This document shows, one piece after another, positions 44,752 through 53,527 of a DNA stretch of 64,000 nt. Where the stretch lies: positions 124,001 to 188,000 of the forward strand of contig JAXLTL010000005.1 in assembly GCA_046330075.1 (NCBI GenBank). The letters are read 5' to 3'. This stretch comes from JAJTFW01 sp046330075. Its GTDB lineage: Bacteria > Bacteroidota > Bacteroidia > AKYH767-A > OLB10. Position 1 is the first letter of the stretch; each line of letters starts with the position of its first letter. The notes under the pieces were generated by a model. The model did no database searches and was not told the origin of the DNA. It saw only the letters and a program-made list of their open reading frames with translations. The position numbers and the translations under genes are program-made.

Positions 44752-45657
44752 ATGAGTACACGCCTGCCCGCACATGTCAGTTTCACACCCATCGACACCG
44801 TTGGTGTAGAGGAGAAAATTGCCCGCATGACCAAACGTTCCATCAAGAACGAGTCGAAACTGCAGGCACTGAAACTGGCCATCAGCATGATGGATCTCAC
44901 CACGCTGGAAGCGAAGGACACGCCCGGCAAAGTACGACAGCTGTGTGCCAAGGCCATTCGTCCGCACGAGTCAATGCCGGATATTCCTTCCGTAGCTGCG
45001 GTATGCGTCTATCCCAATCTCGTGCGCGTGGCGAAAGAAGCACTCGGCAACAGCGGCGTGAAAGTAGCTGCAGTAGCAACGGCGTTTCCCAGCGGAATGA
45101 GCACCCGGAAGGTGAAAATTGAAGAAACAAAATTCGCCGTGAACGAAGGCGCCGATGAAATCGATATGGTGATATCGCGCGGACATTTCCTCGCCGGTGA
45201 ATACAACTATGTCTCCGATGAGATCGCTGCTGTGAAGGAAGCCTGTGGAAATGCACATTTGAAGGTGATTCTCGAAACCGGCGAACTCAGTACCCTCGAT
45301 AACGTGCGACTTGCTTCCGACATCGCCATGTATGCCGGCGCTGATTTCATCAAAACCTCCACCGGAAAAGTACAGCCTGCGGCTACCCTGCCCGTTACGC
45401 TGGTGATGTTTGAAGCCATCCGCGATTTTTATTACAAGGAAGGAAAGATGATCGGTATGAAACCGGCCGGTGGTATCAGCACTGCAAAGCTGGCGATTCA
45501 ATATCTCGTTGTATTGCGTGAAACCTTAGGCGAAGCCTGGATGAATGCAGATTATTTCCGCTTCGGCGCCTCCTCACTGGCCAATGATGTGCTGATGCAG
45601 ATCGCCAAACTGCAAACCGGCGTTTATCAGGGAGGAGATTACTTCTCGAAAGACTAA
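44752..45657 (+). CDS. deoC: Deoxyribose-phosphate aldolase
   Basis: The 301-residue TIM-barrel enzyme splits 2-deoxyribose 5-phosphate into glyceraldehyde 3-phosphate and acetaldehyde. The Schiff-base lysine lies in ADFIKTSTGKVQPAATL and the second lysine in GMKPAGGIS. Other family lines: AAVCVYPNLVRVAKEAL, VAAVATAFPSGMSTR, GADEIDMVISRG. It has ~40 more N-terminal residues than the 220-residue short form, as in the longer DeoC subgroup. It is 41 bases after panC on the same strand. Confidence 0.95.
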   Translation: MSTRLPAHVSFTPIDTVGVEEKIARMTKRSIKNESKLQALKLAISMMDLTTLEAKDTPGKVRQLCAKAIRPHESMPDIPSVAAVCVYPNLVRVAKEALGNSGVKVAAVATAFPSGMSTRKVKIEETKFAVNEGADEIDMVISRGHFLAGEYNYVSDEIAAVKEACGNAHLKVILETGELSTLDNVRLASDIAMYAGADFIKTSTGKVQPAATLPVTLVMFEAIRDFYYKEGKMIGMKPAGGISTAKLAIQYLVVLRETLGEAWMNADYFRFGASSLANDVLMQIAKLQTGVYQGGDYFSKD

Positions 45658-45970
45658 CATGTGAATTGGTGGATTGGCAAGTTGGCAAGTTAGCAAATTT
45701 GTGTCCCGTCATTGCTTCGCAATGCGGGATGCCGCAGGCCTCGAGCTTGCCTCGATGGCCGAAGGCCTCGACTTGTGCTGAGCAACGCCTCTGCAGCTTG
45801 GTCCCTGAGCGCCATTGAAAATAAATAAATAGCCGAAGGGTGCCTCGATGGCCGCAGACCCCGAGTGAGGAACGAACCTCGGGAGTGAGTTGATGAATAT
45901 TCAGTAGTTATTCAATCCACAATTCTTCATTGCGAAGCAATGACAACAGTCTCGATGATGAATGGGCGGA
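45658..45970. repeat. Repeat-rich intergenic region between deoC and the copper operon
   Basis: CATTGCTTCGCAATG (45710-45724) and its exact reverse complement CATTGCGAAGCAATG (45928-45942) lie ~200 bases apart in inverted order; each can also fold on itself. Between them are copies of GCCTCGA(G/T)... and CCTCGGG motifs like those at 31091-31560. No gene is seen. This looks like an interspersed repeat with terminal inverted repeats. Confidence 0.7.
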
Positions 45971-47710
45971 TTACTGTTTTACAAACTTCTCGGTGAAGAT
46001 GCCACGATCGGTCTGTACGGTTAAAAGATACACTCCCGGTAACAAGTAAGCGAGATTCACAGCTGCAGCTTGCTGGTGAATAGTGAACGCGGGCAAAACA
46101 ATGCGTCCTTCCAATGTATAAACTGAAATTTTTGCCTGTGCAACGGCATCGGATATTCTCACCTTTAACTGATCTGTTACAGGAACAGGGTACAGCTGAA
46201 TTCCGGTTGAAGTTCCGGCGATATCCAACCCGGTAGTACCTGTAGTATCAATCACCAGAAAACTACCCATCATTCCATCGTCTTCGTGATGCAGAATATG
46301 GCAATGGTACATATAAGGAACCATATCATCTGCGAAATCCGTAAACTGTGTAATAAACCTGACGCTATCGCCGGGCAGAATCATCACCACATCTTTTTTT
46401 CCGCGTTCATAGGCGGGAGCCGGGTTGCCGCTGATATCAAGAATATTAAACTGTACATCGTGAATATGAAACGGATGTGCAATCATTGATTTGTTAAAGA
46501 TGGTCCATACTTCCTTTGAATTAAGGATGACATACTCATTGATGCTGTCGATATCAAACATCACCTGATTGAAAGCGAACGGACCAAAAGCATAGTTTGG
46601 GGTCACACCCATTGAACCCATGGTATCAATTTCGAACCGGCGATACACCGTATTCACATCCGGAACCAATGGAGTTTGTGGAATCAATGTAAGCGGAACG
46701 ATGGTAACCGGGTTAGGAGTTTGTGATCCAACTCTTAATTCAAGAATATTGAAGTCGATTCCATTTAGAGGATTGTTATAATAATCGGGGATCTGATTCA
46801 CACCGTTATCGCCAACGCTGTCTGCTCCGTAAATGCCCTTTTGCAACTCACTGCCAAAACACTTCAAATATACAGTATCGTTGATGAGCGTACTGAAATC
46901 AAGCAATATCTCTGCCCTTTCACCATTCGACAGGGTAAGTCTGGTCATGGGAGTTGGTGCATCCAGTAATCCACCGTCATTCCCAATCAGGTAAAAGTTC
47001 ATATTATTAGAGAATCCGAACCGAAAGGTACGTTGTGAAGCTCCGTTTAATAAACGAAGTCGCACCATCTGTCCCGGAACATTCAGATAAGGGTTTAGAG
47101 TGCCATTCACCATTACGGTTGTATCCATAAAAGTGGCAATAGCAATTTGATTCAGGATATCGAATTCCTTGGTTTGTATAACGAGCGGAAAATCATCCTG
47201 ACCATACGTGCGTGGTAACGTAAGCGCCGCTTCCTGTGAATCACGTACTATAATGAACCCCGCTACTCCTTTCGAAACATGGCGATCGGTTTTGTTTAAT
47301 CCATGTGGATGATACCAGAAGGTTCCTGCATCGTTCATCACTTTAAACGAAGGACTCCAGGTGGCTCCCTGATTGATCACCATATGCGGACCACCATCTG
47401 CCATTGCCGGCACATGCAATCCATGCCAATGCATCGTTGTTGAATTACCGGCTCCGGTCAGATTGTTCGTTACATTTAATGTAACACTATCGCCTTTATT
47501 GAAAATTAAAGTAGGACCCAGGATATTTCCGTTAACCCCGTACGTAATCGTATTGATACCGGGCCAGAACTGTGTAATGCTGTCCTCCACGTTCAGGTTG
47601 AATATAGGTCCATTGAGCACCGGTGGTATGGCCAGTTGGTTTTGAGCTAAACAGGATACCGGCCAGAAGAACACAGAGGCCAGCAACAATCGAATCAGAG
47701 TACTTTTCAT
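45971..47710 (-). CDS. Multicopper oxidase (CueO/bilirubin-oxidase-like) with T9SS sorting domain
   Basis: The 579-residue protein has a signal peptide (MKSTLIRLLLASVFFWPVSC, then LAQ). All four copper-binding motifs are present: TMHWHGLH, FWYHPHG, HPFHIHDVQF and YHCHILHHEDDGMM, which includes the type 1 Cys. A C-terminal ~85-residue T9SS sorting domain follows (LYPVPVTDQLKVRI, VYTLEGRIV, GVYLLTVQ). It probably oxidises Cu(I) or organic substrates at the cell surface with oxygen. Its start overlaps the stop of the preceding gene by 4 bases (ATGA). It is the last gene of a likely copper-handling operon. Confidence 0.93.
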   Translation of the reverse strand: MKSTLIRLLLASVFFWPVSCLAQNQLAIPPVLNGPIFNLNVEDSITQFWPGINTITYGVNGNILGPTLIFNKGDSVTLNVTNNLTGAGNSTTMHWHGLHVPAMADGGPHMVINQGATWSPSFKVMNDAGTFWYHPHGLNKTDRHVSKGVAGFIIVRDSQEAALTLPRTYGQDDFPLVIQTKEFDILNQIAIATFMDTTVMVNGTLNPYLNVPGQMVRLRLLNGASQRTFRFGFSNNMNFYLIGNDGGLLDAPTPMTRLTLSNGERAEILLDFSTLINDTVYLKCFGSELQKGIYGADSVGDNGVNQIPDYYNNPLNGIDFNILELRVGSQTPNPVTIVPLTLIPQTPLVPDVNTVYRRFEIDTMGSMGVTPNYAFGPFAFNQVMFDIDSINEYVILNSKEVWTIFNKSMIAHPFHIHDVQFNILDISGNPAPAYERGKKDVVMILPGDSVRFITQFTDFADDMVPYMYHCHILHHEDDGMMGSFLVIDTTGTTGLDIAGTSTGIQLYPVPVTDQLKVRISDAVAQAKISVYTLEGRIVLPAFTIHQQAAAVNLAYLLPGVYLLTVQTDRGIFTEKFVKQ

Positions 47711-48390
47711 GGTTGAATAATTAATTGGGTGGTATATCGGTATCCGTTACCTTCTATCAACAAATGATAGACTGATCCATTTAAAACAGGCAACAGGAAT
47801 GAACCTTCCCGGCAAACTTTGTTTCTGTAAACAGTTCGGCCCGACTGATCAATGATGGAGAATGACTCTGCGGCTTCGGGAACTTCCGATAAAAGGAGAC
47901 GTCCGTTGCCTACAACAATCTTAACAGGAGCAGTTTTTTCATCTGCTATTCCGGTGGCAGCAACATCGACGATAAAAGTTAAGGTATCTCTTTGCGCTGG
48001 CGATTGAACATCCCATACAGCATAGCGGATGATCGCAGTTCCTGGAGAGATATGAGGAGTGCAATGAATTAAAATCAAACCATATTCGGTCGGTAACACC
48101 GGATCCATCGTACCGGTATCTTCCAGTGTTGTATAGCACCAGGAATAATCACAAACGGAAGCATCCCAGCCGGAGGGAATCACTGCTGAAACTTTCTCCC
48201 ATTGGAGCCATAGGGTATCTCCGGTTATATTTTGCTGCTGGATACTGAGTGTTTGCAGATCATCAAGAATGCCACTGGCATATACCGTATCGTCAGGTGT
48301 AATAGAATAAGATTGCGCGAAAGCAGCAGTTATAACCGGGATGAGCATCACGGTTATAACTGCCTTCAGAAGCAGACTTTCGCGAAACAT
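47707..48390 (-). CDS. Secreted protein of the copper operon with a short T9SS-like C-terminus
   Basis: The 227-residue protein has a signal peptide ending VITAAFAQ. A ~130-residue beta-sandwich follows with two cysteines close together (ASVCDYSWCYTTL) and LIHCTPHISPGTAIIRY. The C-terminus resembles a shortened sorting domain (FSIIDQSGRTVYRN, VYHLLIEG). The Cys/His pairs could bind metal, but this is inference from context. It overlaps the multicopper oxidase start by 4 bases and begins 2 bases after the thioredoxin-like gene. Family not recognised. Confidence 0.65.
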   Translation of the reverse strand: MFRESLLLKAVITVMLIPVITAAFAQSYSITPDDTVYASGILDDLQTLSIQQQNITGDTLWLQWEKVSAVIPSGWDASVCDYSWCYTTLEDTGTMDPVLPTEYGLILIHCTPHISPGTAIIRYAVWDVQSPAQRDTLTFIVDVAATGIADEKTAPVKIVVGNGRLLLSEVPEAAESFSIIDQSGRTVYRNKVCREGSFLLPVLNGSVYHLLIEGNGYRYTTQLIIQP

Positions 48391-48392
48391 GG

Positions 48393-49190
48393 TTAACGTG
48401 TGATGGTCAATCGTTCGGTATATGACTTATTACCAACTGTCACCCGTACCAGGTAATTGCCTGCTGCCAGTTCTGGCAGGGTAAACGAACGGGTAATGGC
48501 ACCTGCCTCGAAACGGCTATCAGCCAATACTACCGCCTGATTGCCCTGTAAATCGGTGATCTCCATTTTCACGAGAGATGCTTCCTTCAATTCAAAACCA
48601 ATGTTCAGTTTATCAGTAGCCGGATTCGGGAAAACAGTTAGTCGGGTCAATTGCGCAGGTTGTTCATTCAATGCAGTTGTTGCGAACAAGGCAAGAATGG
48701 AATCGCGCATGATGGTGGTATCGCTGTCCATGAAACTAAGTGTACTGAACATCACACGGCGGTTGGGAGATGCTCCGCCCAGCAACACGACTGTTGGCAT
48801 ACCGAAGCCACCATAATTAGCCACTTGTACAGCGCCACTGTCATACGGTGCATATAATGATAAATTATTCGTGCCAACCCAATTAGAGGTATAGGAACAG
48901 GTCACAGAATTATTGAAAGGCATAGCATAGGCCGTGATTTTTCCCGGATATGTAGCCAGAATTTTATTGGCCATGGCCTGAATTTTCTGAGCAGGTGGCG
49001 GACATGACGAACAATTCGCCATGAAGAAGTGAAGGATGACCGCTTTACCGGCGTCAAGGTCGGCATACAGATCATGGTTATTTCCGTTGCAATCAGGTCC
49101 GCTAATCTGCATTACATTTTGTCCGAATCCGAATTGAACAGACATCAGAGACATCAGGATCATGAAGATCCGCTTTGAGATTTTTTTCAT
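48393..49190 (-). CDS. Thioredoxin-like protein with T9SS sorting domain
   Basis: The 265-residue protein has a signal peptide (MKKISKRIFMILMSLMSVQF, GFGQ). A thioredoxin-fold domain has the motif FMANCSSCPPPAQ, where CSSC replaces the usual CxxC surroundings, and the cis-proline region GFGMPTVVLLGG. A T9SS sorting domain ends it (LTVFPNPATDKLNI, EITDLQGNQAVV, GNYLVRVTVG). An exported dithiol protein next to copper genes could handle copper-bound or oxidised thiols. It begins 7 bases after the metal-binding lipoprotein. Confidence 0.85.
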   Translation of the reverse strand: MKKISKRIFMILMSLMSVQFGFGQNVMQISGPDCNGNNHDLYADLDAGKAVILHFFMANCSSCPPPAQKIQAMANKILATYPGKITAYAMPFNNSVTCSYTSNWVGTNNLSLYAPYDSGAVQVANYGGFGMPTVVLLGGASPNRRVMFSTLSFMDSDTTIMRDSILALFATTALNEQPAQLTRLTVFPNPATDKLNIGFELKEASLVKMEITDLQGNQAVVLADSRFEAGAITRSFTLPELAAGNYLVRVTVGNKSYTERLTITR

Positions 49191-49197
49191 TCGTGAG

Positions 49198-49416
49198 CTA
49201 CTTTGAATTATGAAGGATTATTGTGTTAACACTGTCAATGGTTTCGAGTCCGTCAAGGTCCATCTTGCATACCGGGCATTTGCCGGCAGATGTATAAACG
49301 GTGTCGGGTTGACATTGCATGGGACAACCCCAGGCAGCATAAACTTTTTCCTGTGTACAGGAAGAAGTGACATACATTGCTATCACCACTGCAATGTATG
49401 GTAGTATTTTTTTCAT
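49198..49416 (-). CDS. Heavy-metal-binding-domain lipoprotein
   Basis: The 72-residue protein has a lipobox (AMYVTSSC). A heavy-metal-binding domain follows with AAWGCPMQCQPDTVYTSAGK and CPVCKMDLDGLE. The pattern CPMxC...GKCPxCxM is the one found at the start of CusB-like proteins and copper ATPases, so copper or silver binding is likely. It lies between the HYC_CC_PP-like gene and the thioredoxin-like gene. Confidence 0.88.
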   Translation of the reverse strand: MKKILPYIAVVIAMYVTSSCTQEKVYAAWGCPMQCQPDTVYTSAGKCPVCKMDLDGLETIDSVNTIILHNSK

Positions 49417-49482
49417 CTTTTAGAGCGTAAGAAGTTAAACTTAAAAAAGGGAATTAGCGAAGGCTAACGATAAAACCCTGTT

Positions 49483-49872
49483 TCAAACTCTGAAAACACA
49501 ATTCATCGCCTGTATAGAACTCCGGGATGAATGGCTCGGTGGATCGTCCGGATGAACGTTTACTTTGGTCAATTGAAGGTCCGATTTCTGAAAACCGGAA
49601 GGAATATTAATGCCTGTAAGCTGAAATTCCTGTGGTAAACATTTGCCATTGTTCCTGGCTGCATGCTGATCTGTCTTCACCTTGAGAAAATGGAATTCAT
49701 CATGACAGCACTTTTTACTGCCGGCATTTTTCTCGCAAGCACATTTAGAAGATTCAAAAGATAAAAAAGTTACAGAAGAAACTTTGTCCTTGCAAAAATG
49801 AAAATTCATGGCTACGCCCATTACCGGTATCAGGTAGCAGCAGAGCAACAGAAGAATAAGGAAGCGCTTCAT
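49483..49872 (-). CDS. HYC_CC_PP-like Cys/His-rich exported protein
   Basis: The 129-residue protein has a signal segment (MKRFLILLLLCCYLIPVMG). The mature part holds MNFHFCKDKVSSV, SKCACEKNAGSKKCCHDEFH and, near the C-terminus, DDPPSHSSR. That matches the pattern after which the HYC_CC_PP family is named in Bacteroidota. These proteins often sit with copper-resistance genes. Six or more Cys plus several His residues would suit Cu(I) binding. It is the first gene of the run leading to the multicopper oxidase. Confidence 0.75.
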   Translation of the reverse strand: MKRFLILLLLCCYLIPVMGVAMNFHFCKDKVSSVTFLSFESSKCACEKNAGSKKCCHDEFHFLKVKTDQHAARNNGKCLPQEFQLTGINIPSGFQKSDLQLTKVNVHPDDPPSHSSRSSIQAMNCVFRV

Positions 49873-49996
49873 CCGGATAACGAAGTTAAAAAAAATATAA
49901 CTTGCTGCAAGAAAAACGCGTAAGCACCTGTATATCTATGGTTTAATCGGTACACTTTATAGATCTTACGACGGTATTCCTGCCCGATCCGATACT

Positions 49997-51688
49997 TTAC
50001 CTTACCTCCTTGCCGGTGAAGGCCATTAGCTGTTTACAAAGCCGCTGATGTTGTGCCAGCAGTTGTGCATACGCTGAATCCATGCCCCTGGTTTTTTCCA
50101 GCATCAACCGGTGCAGCGCATCACATTCATCCTTTGTCCATCCTTTCGTTCCGCCTGAAGCATAGACATAGTCACAGAGTGCAGGCAGTATTTCACCCAG
50201 GAGAGAGCCTTCTGCGTATGCAAAAACATCCGGCTGCATGGAACGAAGTGCATCCCGGCGAAAAGCCATCAGGTCGCCCTTATAGCGTTTACGAATAGCC
50301 GTAAACAAGGCTGTACTGAGTTGTGCTGTATCGAATTTGCCTTTTAACATTTTCTCCTTACCGGGTTCGGCCCAAACCAGTTCATCAGCGACAAGTTTGC
50401 GGAGTACAGCTGCAGGTGTTTTCTTTATTTTGCCCGATTTCAGTTTTTCAAATTCACCGGCAGCCAGCTTTCTGAGCGCAGGTTGCAGCGGACGATATCC
50501 CAGGCGATAATAAAACCAGAATGCACCGGTTTCGATACCTTCGGGATTATCCCGCCCCACCTGATACGGCTCTGCAACAAAGTATTCGGGATGGAATACT
50601 TGCTGATACACCCGCATCAGCTGAGCAAAGAACCAGGCCGATTCACCACCACGGTACGCCGGGAAAATATTGATACCGATTTTCGCCATCGGGCCCAGCA
50701 TCCACGCTCCGCCATACGCATAGGGGCATCCGTTTTTGAACGCCATAAATCCGATATAGGCATCCACCGGATTACGGCGGTCCTGTTTCATCCCCAGCAA
50801 TACAATCTGCAATCCACGTCCGCAATTGAAAACGCGAACATCATGTAAATCTGCATAAGTGCCGGGATCGGTTTCGCGGAACAGCGCGAAGAGCGTCCAA
50901 CGAACTGCAGACACCAATCGCTTTCGTTCTTCTATTGAAACCGCATGATCCTCTTCTATGGGTGTATGGATGATCTCGTGTATATCAAATTTCCTGAGGA
51001 TGCCTTCAGAATGGAAAAACATTTCCTGCGGATGAACAATGATATTGCTACGGGAGGGCATAAGCGAAAGATCAGCATCGATATAGATCTGCAGACGGTC
51101 GAAGAGCAGGTCGCGCTGTGCTCGCGGTAATCCCGATTCACAAAATAACGTCATCAACAGTTTCAATTGCCGGTGACGATCCTTGCCTGTAATTGCTTCC
51201 AGCCAATCGTCAACGGTATTCCACCCGCCTTCCATGAAATTTTCACGCAGCGGAGACGGCAGAAAGGAATTCAGTAATGTGAAAAATTCTTCCGCATCGA
51301 TCGCGCAGGAATCATATTTCACTGCCTCCGGAAATGATTCGCAAAGCAGCATAATCAGATCGAAGCTGAAAGTTGCCACTACCTTGCTGCCGGTCACCCC
51401 GGTACTGTCGATTGCCTTCGCCACTTTGGGTGATTTACGCTTTACTCCGCGCAACAAATATTGTTCGAGATGAACCAGACACACATCCGCCAGTCGTGCG
51501 ATGCGTTCATTGGAAGGATAAGCATGCAGGAACAATAAGAGGTCATGAATTTCGATTAACAAAGCGGAAGGTATCTGCTTCAACTTTAAAAACGATATCA
51601 GAATCGATTCTTTTTCTGCAGTGGCAGCAGGTGTAAAATCTGATCGCAGCATTATCAGCCGTCGCAACAGGATATCCGGTTTTTTCAT
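49997..51688 (-). CDS. Unknown protein with a GNAT-like C-terminal half
   Basis: The 563-residue protein has no signal or membrane segment. The first ~280 residues are helical (ESILISFLKLKQIPSALLIE; DLLLFLHAYPSNERIARLAD). The middle (about residues 295-415) looks like an acetyltransferase fold: VFNCGRGLQIVLLGMKQD, YIGFMAFKNGCPYAYGGAWM, INIFPAYRGGESAWFFAQLM, then GAFWFYYRLGYRPLQP near the end of the domain. The pattern R-G-G-E-S plus an aromatic Y-R-L-G-Y line resembles GNAT motifs A and B but is not a clear match. A helical tail of ~140 residues follows. No neighbour points to a substrate. Confidence 0.6.
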   Translation of the reverse strand: MKKPDILLRRLIMLRSDFTPAATAEKESILISFLKLKQIPSALLIEIHDLLLFLHAYPSNERIARLADVCLVHLEQYLLRGVKRKSPKVAKAIDSTGVTGSKVVATFSFDLIMLLCESFPEAVKYDSCAIDAEEFFTLLNSFLPSPLRENFMEGGWNTVDDWLEAITGKDRHRQLKLLMTLFCESGLPRAQRDLLFDRLQIYIDADLSLMPSRSNIIVHPQEMFFHSEGILRKFDIHEIIHTPIEEDHAVSIEERKRLVSAVRWTLFALFRETDPGTYADLHDVRVFNCGRGLQIVLLGMKQDRRNPVDAYIGFMAFKNGCPYAYGGAWMLGPMAKIGINIFPAYRGGESAWFFAQLMRVYQQVFHPEYFVAEPYQVGRDNPEGIETGAFWFYYRLGYRPLQPALRKLAAGEFEKLKSGKIKKTPAAVLRKLVADELVWAEPGKEKMLKGKFDTAQLSTALFTAIRKRYKGDLMAFRRDALRSMQPDVFAYAEGSLLGEILPALCDYVYASGGTKGWTKDECDALHRLMLEKTRGMDSAYAQLLAQHQRLCKQLMAFTGKEVR

Positions 51689-51743
51689 GGAATAAATATA
51701 AAACTGAAATGCCTATTCTCCTCTGCTTTGATAAAGATCATCC

Positions 51744-51771
51744 ATAAAAAAAGCCGGGGATGTCCCCGGCT
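51744..51771 (-). terminator. Rho-independent terminator of the S41 protease gene
   Basis: A 9-bp perfect GC-rich stem (AGCCGGGGA / TCCCCGGCT) with a 2-base loop is followed on the minus strand by seven T residues. It lies 20 bases beyond the protease stop codon. Confidence 0.9.
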
Positions 51772-51790
51772 CTCCTGCATTTTTATTCAC

Positions 51791-53389
51791 CTAGTTTTCG
51801 GCAATTTTCATCTTTTCAAAGGTTTTGTTATCCAATGCATCCAGTGCCTTGGTCATGAATTGATTGATATCATTCACGATATAGTAATATGCAGTGGTAT
51901 TCCAGAGGTCCCGGGCGATGAGGGCTTTCAACTGGGTACGGATGAGTTTGTCTGAACGTTTCATACCATCTTCGTTACGCTTCACAGATTTCTTTTCGGC
52001 ATAAGCATAAAACTTCTGAATGAAGGCTTCGTCCACAGTAAAATCCTTCTTGAAGGCGTACATGTCTTTGTACGTTTCTTTCAGCATGTTTCTGTTTTCG
52101 TCCACATAGTTGAGAGTAAAATCGTTCAACACTCCGGCACGGCGAAGTTCATCGTAATAGGTGCTGGTCATGGAAGTATCCAGCGGCACGAACAGGTCGG
52201 GCATGATTCCACCTCCGCCGTACACAACTCGTCCTGCATTGGTATTGTACTTCAGCGAGTCATTGAAACGGATGCTGTCTGCATGATAGAGTTCGCCATG
52301 TTCATAGCGCTGACTGATATCCATTTCATAGTTCTCATCACCGGGGGCATAAGGTTTCTGAATGCACCGTCCGCTGGGTGTATAGTAACGGGCAATGGTC
52401 AATCGGACCGCTGAGCCATCCGGCAGCGGATAAGGTTTCTGTACAAGACCTTTCGCAAAGGTTCTGCGACCGATTACGAGTCCGCGGTCCCAGTCCTGCA
52501 GGGCACCGGTTACAATTTCACTGGCAGAAGCGGAATTCTCATCCACCAATACTACCAGCCGGCCCTTCTCCCATCCGCCCACGTTGGTGGAATAAGATTC
52601 CTGACGCGGATTATTGCGGCCTTCGGTGTAAACGATTTTCTTTCCGCCGGAGAGAAACTCATCTGCCAGTTCGATAGCGCGGTTAAGATAGCCACCTCCG
52701 TTTCCACTGAGGTCGAGGATGAGGCTTTGAATTTTATAATCCTCCTTCAGTTTCTTCAAGGCTTCGCGGAACTCATCCACTGTGCTGTCGGCAAAGCGGG
52801 AGATCTTGATATAGCCTACTCCGGGCGCCGCCTGATAGGAAGCTTCGAGAGAGAACAGTGGAATTTTATCACGGGTGATATTAAAAGTCATCAGATCGGG
52901 GTTGCCGCGGCGGAAAATGCCCACTTTCACCTTTGTACCTTTATCTCCACGGAGCTTTTTCAGCACATCGTTGTTCTTAATTCCAATACCAGCTACCGAT
53001 GTATCATTGATGGTGACGATACGGTCACCGGCACGGATACCCAGTTTTTCAGAAGGGCCGCCTGAAATAGTGGTCGTTACCATGATGGTATCTTCGAGAA
53101 TATTGAACTGAACCCCGATGCCCTCAAATTTTCCAACAAGCGGTTCATTGGTTTCCTTCAAATCTTCAGCAGGAATATAAACAGAGTGAGGATCGAGTTC
53201 TTTCAGAAGTGCGCGTATAGCGTCTTCTGTTATTTTCTTCTGGTCGATCGAATCTACGTAGGCGTAGTCGATCATGTTCAGCAATGCATCCAGCTTTTGA
53301 GCCTGAGGATTTTCCTGTGCTTGTCCGCGCATACTGAACAACGAAAAAATTCCCGCGACCACTATCCACTTCTTACTTTGACCTTTCAT
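51791..53389 (-). CDS. C-terminal processing peptidase, S41 family
   Basis: The start is taken at MKGQSKKWIVVAGIFSLFSM (53389), giving a signal peptide ending GQAQ; the frame upstream covers the promoter. The 532-residue protein has the N-terminal helical part (YAYVDSIDQKKITEDAIRAL), a PDZ domain (EGIGVQFNILEDTIMV, LGIRAGDRIVTIND) and the S41 core with the Ser/Lys dyad in DENSASASEIVTGALQD and RRTFAKGLVQ. A C-terminal extension of ~130 residues follows. It cleaves exported proteins near their C-termini. It stands between the unknown GNAT-like gene and the SGNH-like gene. Confidence 0.94.
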   Translation of the reverse strand: MKGQSKKWIVVAGIFSLFSMRGQAQENPQAQKLDALLNMIDYAYVDSIDQKKITEDAIRALLKELDPHSVYIPAEDLKETNEPLVGKFEGIGVQFNILEDTIMVTTTISGGPSEKLGIRAGDRIVTINDTSVAGIGIKNNDVLKKLRGDKGTKVKVGIFRRGNPDLMTFNITRDKIPLFSLEASYQAAPGVGYIKISRFADSTVDEFREALKKLKEDYKIQSLILDLSGNGGGYLNRAIELADEFLSGGKKIVYTEGRNNPRQESYSTNVGGWEKGRLVVLVDENSASASEIVTGALQDWDRGLVIGRRTFAKGLVQKPYPLPDGSAVRLTIARYYTPSGRCIQKPYAPGDENYEMDISQRYEHGELYHADSIRFNDSLKYNTNAGRVVYGGGGIMPDLFVPLDTSMTSTYYDELRRAGVLNDFTLNYVDENRNMLKETYKDMYAFKKDFTVDEAFIQKFYAYAEKKSVKRNEDGMKRSDKLIRTQLKALIARDLWNTTAYYYIVNDINQFMTKALDALDNKTFEKMKIAEN

Positions 53390-53450
53390 TGGTTGTTCTA
53401 TAATTGTTTGTTGAAGTATAACGACTGCACCTTTAGCATATTGCAGCATT

Positions 53451-53458
53451 CAAAGGTA
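53451..53458 (-). promoter_or_regulatory. Candidate -7 box of the S41 protease gene
   Basis: The minus strand reads TACCTTTG 61 bases before the start codon chosen for the protease. No TTG lies at 19-21 bases upstream (the nearest is ~27 away), so the call is weak. Confidence 0.35.
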
Positions 53459-53527
53459 ACGATCCTGATTTTTACGGAATTACGACAAGAAGGTTAGCGT
53501 CTCTGAACAGGACTGCCAATCAGCAGT

